Assembly (NCBI RefSeq): GCF_021654115.1
Contig: NZ_JAIWJF010000002.1
Span: 1 to 64,000 of the forward strand
DNA: 64,000 nt
Direction of reading: 5' to 3'
DNA from: Furfurilactobacillus milii
Lineage (GTDB): Bacteria; Bacillota; Bacilli; Lactobacillales; Lactobacillaceae
Under the pieces are notes generated by a model, which was given only the letters and a program-made list of their open reading frames with translations, was not told the origin of the DNA and ran no database searches. The translations under genes and the position numbers were made by a program. Shown here piece after piece: positions 8,916 to 16,065 of the stretch (positions within the stretch are counted from its first letter, which is position 1; every line of letters begins with the position of its first letter).

Positions 8916-8963
8916 TTACCGGCTTTGCCAAGTATTCAATTGGTTCTTAACGTTTTGACTCAT
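8916..8963 (-). CDS. Candidate leader peptide with a Trp codon (MSQNVKNQLNTWQSR)
   Basis: A 15-codon ORF with a very good SD (AAAAGGAG, 9 nt before ATG). The promoter TTGACA-17-TACACT is just upstream. Trp is at position 12, three residues before the stop. Directly after the stop, 8907-8914 pairs with 8877-8884 (GCAATCTG/CAGATTGC). A second partner is possible: the Trp-codon segment TTGGCA can pair with TGCCGA at 8846-8851. Then come the two terminators and the tryptophan-type transporter. The layout fits ribosome-mediated attenuation, but only one Trp codon is present and no T-box motif is visible. Translation is inferred. Confidence 0.65.
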   Translation of the reverse strand: MSQNVKNQLNTWQSR

Positions 8964-9002
8964 CGCAACTAACTCCTTTTCTTAAGCTGTCTTTATGAAA
9001 TC

Positions 9003-9031
9003 AGTGTAGAGGAACAGTAAAACTGTGTCAA
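9003..9031 (-). promoter_or_regulatory. Promoter of the trpXYZ-oppA operon
   Basis: Minus-strand TTGACA, 17-bp spacer, TACACT. The predicted start near 8996 lies about 20 nt before the leader-peptide SD. Confidence 0.8.
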
Positions 9032-9052
9032 TAAGTTTTTTGAGAAAAGTTC

Positions 9053-9349
9053 TCATTTTTGATAGGAAAGGGGTGAATTGCTATCTTTACCAAGGCTTCG
9101 TAGAACTTGTTCCATGATTTCCATACTTTCGTCACTAGGAATCATTTGACCTTGTTCGATTTGAATAATGACCTTTTTAGAAACGCCAGATTTTTTAGCA
9201 AGTTGGCGTCGGCTTAATCTCATTTGGTTCCGTAAGTCATAGATTTCAACGGCAGCATTGTTACGCTTTTGAGCCTCTTCAAATAGTCTTTTTTTTGCAG
9301 GTTCTTTCAAATCCTCATCAATAAGAGAATCAATTGACTTGAGCTCCAT
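9053..9349 (-). CDS. higA: HigA-like XRE-family antitoxin
   Basis: A 98-aa protein with a helix-turn-helix at about residues 40-85 (LRNQMRLSRRQLAKKSGVSKKVIIQIEQG). It follows the toxin gene by a single base, the toxin-first order typical of higBA. It should neutralise the toxin and repress the operon. The N-terminal half is charged and probably contacts the toxin. No strong terminator follows it before the trp promoter. Confidence 0.85.
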   Translation of the reverse strand: MELKSIDSLIDEDLKEPAKKRLFEEAQKRNNAAVEIYDLRNQMRLSRRQLAKKSGVSKKVIIQIEQGQMIPSDESMEIMEQVLRSLGKDSNSPLSYQK

Positions 9350-9350
9350 T

Positions 9351-9692
9351 TTAATCTTTTCCTTTCGTATAGCTGTTGCGGATACTTTTTGCCCGTTTTA
9401 TTTCTCGACGTGGTGTTTTTTGAGTTTTCTTGGTAAAACCACTTACGATAATGTATTGAGATTTGGTGACGTGAAAATAGAGTGCCCGTTGTGAATTAAA
9501 CTTAGTCCTGATTCGAATTTCATATAAATTCTGTCCAATTTTTTTAACCCATTTCTTCGAAATCGACACCTGTAGACCGATGCTTTCAATTTGAGCGATT
9601 TTCGATAAAATTTCCATTCGATCTCTGGAATTCAATGTGTCTAAAAATGTTCGAAATTCAGGTGACCAGTCAAAGTGTACTGAATTTTTCAT
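9351..9692 (-). CDS. higB: HigB/RelE-like type II toxin (Gp49-like family)
   Basis: A 113-aa basic protein of the phage-derived Gp49-like (RelE/HigB) mRNA-interferase superfamily. It has LYEIRIRTKF, RALYFHV and SGFTKKTQKTPRREIKRA, the family's C-terminal strand pair and basic helix. ATG at 9692 gives normal family length. A longer frame from TTG 9725 would start inside the SD. The start codon overlaps the TGA of a 10-codon ORF by ATGA, suggesting translation by re-initiation. Confidence 0.85.
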   Translation of the reverse strand: MKNSVHFDWSPEFRTFLDTLNSRDRMEILSKIAQIESIGLQVSISKKWVKKIGQNLYEIRIRTKFNSQRALYFHVTKSQYIIVSGFTKKTQKTPRREIKRAKSIRNSYTKGKD

Positions 9693-9721
9693 TTGTATCG
9701 TAGCATGTGAAACACTAGCAT
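9689..9721 (-). CDS. 10-codon upstream ORF coupled to higB
   Basis: ATG at 9721 is preceded by AAAGGAG at a 5-nt spacing. It encodes MLVFHMLRYK and ends in TGA overlapping the higB start (ATGA). The toxin ATG itself has no SD, so ribosomes probably reach it through this ORF. Confidence 0.5.
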   Translation of the reverse strand: MLVFHMLRYK

Positions 9722-9797
9722 TCAACTCCTTTATCTCGTCTTAAAACGCCCGCCACTAAACGGTTTTGCGACTGCTCCTTTAAAAAATGGCAGAAAA

Positions 9798-9828
9798 AAG
9801 GCAATACCCGAAAAATGGGTACTGCCTT
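9798..9828 (-). terminator. Terminator-like hairpin upstream of higBA
   Basis: AAGGCA(G)TACCC stem of 12 bp with a T-run (TTTTTT) on the minus strand. A minus-strand promoter-like pair, TTGATA-17-TAATCT, is at 9870-9898. Together they define either a small RNA of about 70 nt or an attenuator in the higBA leader. No ORF lies between them. Confidence 0.6.
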
Positions 9829-10064
9829 AACATACGTAAATGATAGTCGAAATGTTTATTGCATGATGGAGATTAAAAATAATAGTTACATCTATCAAAA
9901 TTAAACGAACCAATTAGTGTTCTGGTTTAAGTCACTGACCAGCAATAACGCCAATTCAATGTTGGCTTTGTTGAGTGCAAAAGAATCTTGTGATTATAAA
10001 CTTGCTAAAATACTTAGATATCAGTAATCTGAAATGATATTCGAATTAAAGGAATGAGTGCGAT

Positions 10065-10469
10065 ATGTACAAACGAATCCTAGCAGTCGCCGGATTTGCG
10101 TTTATTGGTGGCGCCTTACGCGAAATGCTAGAACTGTGGTGGCCGTTTTCAACGAATTGGTTCGGCACGACCATCTGTATCAACATTGTCGGTGCATTCT
10201 TGCTCGCCATGATAAACTTTTGGGTGGCAAACCGGTTTGCGTTGCCTAGCCAGATTATCTTAGGGCTCGGGACTGGTATGATTGGCGCCTTTACGACATT
10301 TTCGAGTTTTTCGTTAGAAATCGTGACGCTGCTCAATGCTGGTCAGATTATGGGCCCGATTATTTATGTCCTCCTTTCCATTGGCGGCGGGGTGTTAGCC
10401 GCGTGGGGTGGTCAGCGACTGGCAGATCGTTTGCTAGGCGACCGAATGGACGGTGATGATAATGCTTAA
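10065..10469 (+). CDS. crcB: Fluoride exporter CrcB/Fluc, subunit 1
   Basis: A 134-aa, four-helix membrane protein of the CrcB/Fluc channel family that exports fluoride. Signature elements are GGALREM near residue 17 and GTGMIGAFTTFSSFS (about 65-80), the pore Phe/Thr motif. AAAGGA lies 12 nt before ATG. It overlaps the second crcB gene. Gram-positive bacteria often encode such pairs, which work as heterodimers. No fluoride riboswitch was recognised upstream. Confidence 0.92.
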   Translation: MYKRILAVAGFAFIGGALREMLELWWPFSTNWFGTTICINIVGAFLLAMINFWVANRFALPSQIILGLGTGMIGAFTTFSSFSLEIVTLLNAGQIMGPIIYVLLSIGGGVLAAWGGQRLADRLLGDRMDGDDNA

Positions 10470-10851
10470 CTGGATTTCAGTAGCATTGGCTGGCAGCGGT
10501 GCGGCGATTGGTGCGACAGGGCGGTACCTGGTCATGCAGATTGCCCAGTTAATTTCACATTGGCGTCTACAACACAGTGGTCGTGTGCCATCACGATTCC
10601 CGTGGCCGACATTTCTCATCAATGTTAGTGGCAGTTTCATGCTGGGCTGGGTGATGAGCAGTGGTTTAAACACTGGCATAAAGGTGCTTGTTGGTGCTGG
10701 GGTGCTTGGCGGCTTCACCACGTTTTCGACGATGGCTAATGAAATTGTCTTGTTAGCTCATGACCAGCGTTTGAAACTGGCCGTTTGGTACGGTTTGCTT
10801 TCACTTATCTGCGGCGTGTTGGCAGCAGTGGTTGGCGTGAAATTGAGCTAA
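10453..10851 (+). CDS. crcB: Fluoride exporter CrcB/Fluc, subunit 2
   Basis: A 132-aa CrcB paralogue with GATGRYLVM and GVLGGFTTFSTMANE motifs. GTG 10453, ATG 10456 and ATG 10462 are all possible starts; each overlaps the end of the first crcB gene, so translation is coupled. It most likely pairs with the first subunit in antiparallel topology. Confidence 0.92.
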   Translation: MMIMLNWISVALAGSGAAIGATGRYLVMQIAQLISHWRLQHSGRVPSRFPWPTFLINVSGSFMLGWVMSSGLNTGIKVLVGAGVLGGFTTFSTMANEIVLLAHDQRLKLAVWYGLLSLICGVLAAVVGVKLS

Positions 10852-10932
10852 AACTGACAGCTACTTGGAAGGTCTGAAAAACCGAATTGCAGTATACTAA
10901 GGGTAATACTTCGTGCAAAGTTGGGAGAAACA

Positions 10933-11802
10933 ATGAAAATTGCAGTTCTAACGGATAGTTCGGCTTATATCAGTCAGACCGATCTCGACCGTTATCACAT
11001 TTATGTTATTAATGATCCGGTGTTGTTCGGTAACCATGTTTATCACGAAAACGTGGATCTGGATTCGGCCAAGTTCTATGCGATGTTGAAAACGGAACAT
11101 GTGACGCCAACAACGTCGCAGGCTTCGAATGGTGAAGTTCAGCGTGTGCTGGATCAAGTAGTGGCTGACGGGTATGACACGGCCATTATCGTTGGTCTAT
11201 CCAGCGGTATTTCGGGCTTTATCTCAAATGTAGAAGCGTATGCGCCAACAGTAAAGGATATTGATGTGCATGTGTGGGATTCACGAATCGCCTGTTCCGG
11301 CGCCGGCAATCAGGTGCTATTGGCTGCTGCGTTGGCTGAAAAGGGACTTACCGTGTCGCAGATTTTTTCGCGGCTGGCAAAGTTGCGTGAAACTACCAAG
11401 GTGATGTTTGTGGTGAACGACATGCGCCACTTGATGCGTACCGGGCGAATCTCCAACGGTCAATCGCTGATTGGAACCATGTTGCAGATCAAACCAATGC
11501 TAGCGTTCACACCAGAAGGCAAGATTGTGGCGACCGGCCGCGAACGGCAAATGAAGCGTGCCTTTCAGACAATCCAGACGAGTTTTAAGCAGATCGTGGC
11601 TAATGCAAGTTATCCAATGCGCGTCAGCATCGTGGACGCGAATAATCCCGAGTTGAAAGCGCAGTGGTTGGCGACGGCCAAAGATGAGTTCCCCGAAGTG
11701 ACATTCGAAAGTAGCATTATTGGACCGCTGGTTGGGGTTCATACTGGTGAAAAAGCAATGGGATTCATTTATGCGCGTGACTGGCGGACACTGGTTGATT
11801 AA
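10933..11802 (+). CDS. DegV-family fatty-acid-binding protein
   Basis: A 289-aa protein that starts MKIAVLTDSSAYIS and contains TPTTSQAS and GLSSGISGF, the DegV fold signature that binds a fatty-acyl chain. In Gram-positive bacteria such proteins (FakB) deliver fatty acids to the kinase FakA. ATG 10933 is chosen because GGGAG ends 5 nt before it; the TTG at 10921 would include the SD. The gene is monocistronic, with a terminator 40 nt after its stop. Confidence 0.9.
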   Translation: MKIAVLTDSSAYISQTDLDRYHIYVINDPVLFGNHVYHENVDLDSAKFYAMLKTEHVTPTTSQASNGEVQRVLDQVVADGYDTAIIVGLSSGISGFISNVEAYAPTVKDIDVHVWDSRIACSGAGNQVLLAAALAEKGLTVSQIFSRLAKLRETTKVMFVVNDMRHLMRTGRISNGQSLIGTMLQIKPMLAFTPEGKIVATGRERQMKRAFQTIQTSFKQIVANASYPMRVSIVDANNPELKAQWLATAKDEFPEVTFESSIIGPLVGVHTGEKAMGFIYARDWRTLVD

Positions 11803-11841
11803 GAGTGTTGATGTAAATTGAAAAAGTGATTTCAGCAATGT

Positions 11842-11878
11842 AAAAAGCGTAATTGGTATAGACACCGATTGCGCTTTT
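11842..11878 (+). terminator. Terminator of degV, overlapping a NagR-like box
   Basis: AAAGCG-TAATTGGT pairs with ACCGATTG-CGCTTT and is followed by TTTTGTTGT. The stem-loop sequence contains TTGGTATAGACACC, which also reads as a GntR/NagR-type operator. Confidence 0.75.
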
Positions 11879-12077
11879 GTTGTGCCGTTTTAAAACTGTG
11901 AAAGCAAAATTGGATTGAAATAAAAAAATTGAAAAAGTTTTCGTTGTTGAAACCAATTGGTACAGTTGAAGTTCGAAGACTGGTATAGGTCAATGCAGGC
12001 GTTTGAACGCTTGCATATCAATTCTGTAAATGTGAACTATTCACATTGGTATAAAACAGATTTAGAGAATTGATATG
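11851..12077 (+). promoter_or_regulatory. Regulatory region of the GlcNAc-type PTS gene: four NagR-like boxes, palindromes, 5' hairpin
   Basis: Copies of a TGGTATAGAC-like motif occur at 11851-11870, 11954-11970, 11978-11995 and 12044-12060; such boxes are bound by GntR-family NagR/DasR-type repressors. A cre-like sequence (TTTGAACGCTTGCA) lies at 12002-12015. TGTGAActaTTCACA at 12031-12045 is a perfect palindrome. A 16-nt inverted repeat (12014-12029 with 12062-12077, 15 of 16 paired) brackets the palindrome and ends next to the SD at 12077-12081. Confidence 0.7.
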
Positions 12078-12085
12078 GGAGTGCG

Positions 12086-14077
12086 ATGAACATGAAGGAT
12101 TACTTTCAGCGAATTGGCCGGTCATTGATGTTGCCGGTCGCCACGCTGCCCGCTGCGGCGCTATTGATTGGGATTGGGAACTGGATCGGCGGTAAAACGA
12201 CGATTAGTGTGTTCTTGGTTAATGGTGGGATGGCCATTTTAGATAACCTGGCCTTGCTATTTGCGATTGGTCTGGCATTAGGGATGTCGGAACGACAAGA
12301 CGGTGCGGCCGCAGTGGCTGGATTGGTCGCCTACATTGTGCCAGATTACATGTTAAACCCAACTCAATTGGCGACATTATTACATGTGAAGGTGAGCGCT
12401 GTAAATCCAGCGTTTACAGCGATTCATAATAATGTGCTGATTGGGATTATTGCGGGACTAATCGCTGCAGCACTGTTTAACCGGTTCCATGAAACTAAGT
12501 TGCCGATGGCGTTATCCTTCTTCTCGGGCAAACGATGTGTCCCGATTCTGGCAGCCGTGACAATGCTGGTTGTGACGCTGGTGATGTTGTTTGTGTGGCC
12601 AGCCGTTTACGGCGCACTCGTGTTGTTTGGGACATCAATTGCTAAGCTTGGCTGGGTCGGTGCCGGATTGTACGGTTTCTTCAATCGGTTACTGATTCCA
12701 ACGGGGCTACATCATGCGTTGAACGCTGTATTCTGGTTCAACGTTGCTGGTATCAACGACATGGGTAAGTGGCTCGCAGGCACTGGTGTTAAAGGGATAA
12801 CAGGGATGTATATGGCTGGCTTCTTCCCTGTCATGATGTTTGGCTTGCCAGCTGGCGCTTACGCAATTTACCGGAATGCCAAACCACAGAACAAAAAGAA
12901 GACTGGTTCGTTGATGTTGGCGGGGGCGTTTGCTTCCTTCTTCACCGGTGTCAGTGAACCATTAGAGTTCTCGTTTATGTTTGTTGCTTGGCCATTGTAT
13001 GTATTGCACGCTATTTTCACTGGGTTATCCTTGGCGTTTGCGGCGGCAATGCACTGGACCGCTGGCTTTTCCTTTAGTGCAGGATTTGTGGACTTCTTGT
13101 TGAGTACACGGATGCCACTAGCACATCTGCCATTGATGTTGCTGGTCCAAGGCATTGTGATGGCCGGCATTTACTACTTTGGTTTTGATTTTGCGATTAA
13201 ACGCTTTGACTTAAAGACACCAGGCCGTGAAGACGATGTTGCGTTGGCCGATGATGACGCAACCGACGTGGCTGGCGCAACAGATGATAAGTACTTGCGT
13301 CAAGGCCGCCGCATCTGGGCAGCCATTGGCGGCAAAGATAATATTCAACAGATGGGTAATTGCACGACCCGATTACGCTGGAAGTTAAACGATACTGGCA
13401 AGATTGATCAGCCAGCGATTAAAGCTGCTGGGGTGCCAGCGGTTAACGTTTTGGACAAACACAATGTGCAGATTATCGTTGGCACCGAAGTTCAGTTTGT
13501 GGAAGACGCACTGGAATCCATCTATCGTGGTGACGTACCAGCGGTTGCGACGGCCGGTGTGGATGAGACCGCTGGTAACGCTGTCGATGTGCTCACACCA
13601 ACGGATGACGCAGAGACAACCACGACAACGTTTGCCGCAGTTGCGACTGGCCGGTTGGTCAAACTGAGTGATGTGGCGGATGATACGTTTGCCGGCAAGG
13701 TACTGGGCGACGGATATGCCGTTGAGCCAAGTGCAAACACAATTGTTAGTCCGGTGGCTGGCAAACTGACGATGGTCTTTCCAACTAAGCATGCATTTGG
13801 AGTCACGACGGACAGTGGTCTAGAGATACTGGTTCACGTGGGGATCAACACCGTTGAACTGAATGGCAAACCATTTGAAGTGTTGGCAACGGTCGGTGAT
13901 GAATTAACAGCGGGACAGCCTGTTTTGGACGCGGACATTCAAGCCATTCGGGATGCTGGCAAACACGCTACGACGATGGTTGTCGTGACCAATATGGATC
14001 ATGTTGACGACGTTCGGGTAGATGCTGTGAAGAATGTCGACGCTGGTGATGACGTGGCTGTCGTTAAGGGTCACTAA
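12086..14077 (+). CDS. nagE: PTS EIICBA, N-acetylglucosamine/glucose type
   Basis: A 663-aa fusion of three PTS domains that imports and phosphorylates a sugar at the membrane. EIIC (residues 1-375) has about ten helices and GVSEPLEF. EIIB (about 410-485) has the phosphorylated Cys in NCTTRLRW. EIIA (about 530-655) has the active His in ILVHVGINTV. Length and EIIC sequence fit NagE/NagP better than maltose or beta-glucoside enzymes, and the four NagR-like boxes upstream support N-acetylglucosamine, although glucose cannot be excluded. GGGAG precedes ATG. Confidence 0.88.
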   Translation: MNMKDYFQRIGRSLMLPVATLPAAALLIGIGNWIGGKTTISVFLVNGGMAILDNLALLFAIGLALGMSERQDGAAAVAGLVAYIVPDYMLNPTQLATLLHVKVSAVNPAFTAIHNNVLIGIIAGLIAAALFNRFHETKLPMALSFFSGKRCVPILAAVTMLVVTLVMLFVWPAVYGALVLFGTSIAKLGWVGAGLYGFFNRLLIPTGLHHALNAVFWFNVAGINDMGKWLAGTGVKGITGMYMAGFFPVMMFGLPAGAYAIYRNAKPQNKKKTGSLMLAGAFASFFTGVSEPLEFSFMFVAWPLYVLHAIFTGLSLAFAAAMHWTAGFSFSAGFVDFLLSTRMPLAHLPLMLLVQGIVMAGIYYFGFDFAIKRFDLKTPGREDDVALADDDATDVAGATDDKYLRQGRRIWAAIGGKDNIQQMGNCTTRLRWKLNDTGKIDQPAIKAAGVPAVNVLDKHNVQIIVGTEVQFVEDALESIYRGDVPAVATAGVDETAGNAVDVLTPTDDAETTTTTFAAVATGRLVKLSDVADDTFAGKVLGDGYAVEPSANTIVSPVAGKLTMVFPTKHAFGVTTDSGLEILVHVGINTVELNGKPFEVLATVGDELTAGQPVLDADIQAIRDAGKHATTMVVVTNMDHVDDVRVDAVKNVDAGDDVAVVKGH

Positions 14078-14169
14078 GCTGTCATTTGAAAGTCACTGTA
14101 ACTTTGCCGATGGAATGCGTATACTGGTGGAAAGAGTAATGCCGAAACGCATTTTTAGGGGGAAGTCAC

Positions 14170-14574
14170 GTGGCAGATAATGAACATGATATTGTTGCGA
14201 AACCATTGAAAAACGCGGGTGCCAGCTTGGTATCCAACACGATTTTACAGGGCAAGGGACCGCTGAAGTATGCGATTCGTGAAGACGCTGTTGCAGATGC
14301 CGATAACGGTTGGCGATTCTTTGCGGAGAATGATACAGATCCGTTGAGTACGGAGATGACGCCGATTGATTTCAACCTGATTTTACAGATGCAACCGGCC
14401 GTGTTTGGCATCTACGAATACCCAGCAGGTAGCACCCTGCAACTCGTCGTGTCACCAGATGGCGCCGCACAGTGGTGGGATAATGATTTGGAGCACCCTG
14501 TTAAAGTGCGGGCACCAAAGGCAGAAGAGTTGGCGGATGATACGCCAGATGACGACAACTCTGATGGTGAATGA
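14170..14574 (+). CDS. DUF2185/Imm33-like domain protein
   Basis: A 134-aa acidic protein, GTG start with AGGGGGAA 6 nt upstream. Residues 18-60 (SNTILQ...YAIREDA, then NGWRFFAEND) match the DUF2185 family, whose members are related to Imm33-type immunity proteins but have no established function. The tail is Asp/Glu-rich (TPDDDNSDGE). It follows the PTS gene by 92 nt and has its own strong terminator. No toxin partner is adjacent. Confidence 0.7.
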   Translation: MADNEHDIVAKPLKNAGASLVSNTILQGKGPLKYAIREDAVADADNGWRFFAENDTDPLSTEMTPIDFNLILQMQPAVFGIYEYPAGSTLQLVVSPDGAAQWWDNDLEHPVKVRAPKAEELADDTPDDDNSDGE

Positions 14575-14621
14575 TGTGAGCATGATTAAGAAACTAACAA
14601 TTTGTTTCTCTAATAATTTAT

Positions 14622-14663
14622 AAAAATACAGACCACATGATTTTTCATGTGGTCTGTATTTTT
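14622..14663 (+). terminator. Terminator of the DUF2185 gene
   Basis: An 18-bp perfect stem (AAAAATACAGACCACATG and complement), loop of 6 nt, with T-runs on both sides. Confidence 0.92.
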
Positions 14664-14878
14664 ATGAAATGGATTATTTGAACTAGTTATTATCCAAAAT
14701 ACGTTTGAATGTACAAAAACAAAGACATTAATAAACACAAAACTGTCGCAACTCTATTAGCGGTCCGGTACAATTAAACTTAGTTAAGGTTTAAAAGAGA
14801 GGCGGTTCGTTTTCAGATTTGAGGTGATGCTCTATGGCCGACATAGCATACGAAATTCTACTCGGAAGGAAAACGGTT

Positions 14879-14977
14879 ATGCATCAAAAGGATACATTGA
14901 CGCTGATGTTAGCAGCTGCTACGTTTGTGGTACTGCTGATAGGCTTGATTATCCAAATCATTGCGTTACTTATGTAA
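14879..14977 (+). CDS. Holin-like type I toxin peptide (Hol_Tox)
   Basis: A 32-aa peptide: MHQKDTLTLML, then one hydrophobic helix of Val, Leu and Ile to the C-terminus. The LTLML entry and size fit the putative holin-like toxin family of lactobacilli. GGAAGGA lies 8 nt before ATG. An in-frame ATG at 14834 with GAGGTGA would add 15 residues. A promoter-like TACAAT is at 14769. It faces an antisense RNA candidate at its 3' side, as in TxpA/RatA-type systems. Confidence 0.7.
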   Translation: MHQKDTLTLMLAAATFVVLLIGLIIQIIALLM

Positions 14978-14986
14978 TGATGGTGC

Positions 14987-15128
14987 AAAAAAAGCCCTCG
15001 TAAACTTTGACCAGCGGAGAAGGCTTAATTTGTGCTATTTGAATTAAACTTCGAAAATGGGCCACCGCTCTTAAAGCGGCAACTGAGGGGCTATCGGTGT
15101 ACCAGCACCGATAGCCTTTTTTCTACAC
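14987..15128 (-). ncRNA. Candidate antitoxin RNA antisense to the toxin mRNA 3' end
   Basis: Minus-strand extended -10 TGGTAAAAT (15135-15143) predicts a start near 15128. A minus-strand hairpin (AAGCC...GGCTT, 14994-15029) followed by TTTTTTT would end it. The plus-strand toxin mRNA runs through the same region to its terminator, so the two would overlap by about 130 nt. The RNA is inferred from sequence only. Confidence 0.5.
15089..15122 (+). terminator. Terminator of the holin-like toxin mRNA
   Basis: GGCTATCGGTG-taccag-CACCGATAGCC followed by TTTTTT. A small CCGCTCTTAAAGCGG hairpin precedes it at 15064-15078, as commonly seen after this toxin family. Confidence 0.9.
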
Positions 15129-15235
15129 ACATATTTTACCACAAAGGATTACTTTAGGAATCGTAATAACATTTAAACGCGAATCAAAGCTGTCGGTCTG
15201 ACGATGACGGTTAACATAACAGCTATCAGTCAAAC

Positions 15236-15418
15236 TTACTTTTGGTGATCTTCAGCCCACTTACCGTGGCGAATACTAATGGCCATGTAAAGTACAAAGG
15301 CGATTGTGGTTGCGCGAGCTAGCATACGCCCACCCTTACTGCGAGTGTTAAAATCATATCCCCAACCGAAGCGGCGTGGTTTGAACAAACGATGGTAATC
15401 GTGTTTAACTGGTTTCAT
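15236..15418 (-). CDS. Small membrane-associated protein, unknown
   Basis: A 60-aa protein with an excellent SD (AAGGAGG, 9 nt before ATG). The N-terminus is basic and aromatic (HRLFKPRRFGWGYDF), followed by one short hydrophobic segment (ATTIAFVLYMAI) and a charged tail. The family is not recognised. It lies 60 nt after the VOC gene on the same strand, so the two may be co-transcribed. Confidence 0.65.
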   Translation of the reverse strand: MKPVKHDYHRLFKPRRFGWGYDFNTRSKGGRMLARATTIAFVLYMAISIRHGKWAEDHQK

Positions 15419-15478
15419 AAATACGTTCCTCCTTATCGCGAGTGACGAACAATGAACAGCAACTTTACTAACTCAATT

Positions 15479-15838
15479 CTACTTGGCGCGCTCCAAAATT
15501 TCGATTAAATTGCCTTCAAAATCGTTAATATAAATGGCTTGAAGATCGCCATCCGGTGTCGGTCCAGCGATAATGGGTACCCAGTAATTTTGTAAGTGAC
15601 TGATAACATCCTTGATCCGGTCATGAGCGTGAAGAATGAAATCTGGGTGGGCAACATCTTTGTGGGCCTTGTGTTTGGGCACGGTAATGAAAGTCAGTGG
15701 TTTGCCAGCTACTGTGACCGTTTCAGTGCCGTCAGGTAGGACATCATCAGGCATGTCGAAGACCTCGTGATAAAAACGCCAAGCACGTTGTGGATCGCTA
15801 ACGTTAATTTGATACTGACTGATGGTGCGCACATTCAT
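15479..15838 (-). CDS. VOC-family (glyoxalase/dioxygenase superfamily) protein
   Basis: A 119-aa single VOC module: ISQYQINVSDPQRAWRFYHEVF at the start and YINDFEGNLIEILE at the end, the classic paired betaalphabeta ends. Candidate metal ligands are His near residue 57 and the Glu of LIEILE. Substrate is unknown. GGGAGGC is 8 nt upstream of ATG. Confidence 0.85.
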   Translation of the reverse strand: MNVRTISQYQINVSDPQRAWRFYHEVFDMPDDVLPDGTETVTVAGKPLTFITVPKHKAHKDVAHPDFILHAHDRIKDVISHLQNYWVPIIAGPTPDGDLQAIYINDFEGNLIEILERAK

Positions 15839-16065
15839 GGCGGAAGCCTCCCAATAATTATTCTACGTCGATTGTAGCATACGCCACGTTGGTAAAAGAC
15901 CTCGCGAGTGTGTTATATTATTAAATACTGTATATATGAAGAAGACTGTGTCAAACGGTCGCTGGATAAAATTAAAAGCGCGATTTAAAGGGCCGGGATG
16001 GACGTTTTGGACATGCCGGTTTTCTATCGGACACAGCACGACTAAGGGAAAAAGAGAGTAACGAA

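Noticed and set aside
8640-8990. T-box riboswitch before trpX
   Set aside because: The conserved TGGNACCGCG-type segment is absent; a leader peptide and tandem terminators are present instead.
9930-10060. Fluoride riboswitch before crcB
   Set aside because: The conserved crcB-motif segments could not be found in this region.
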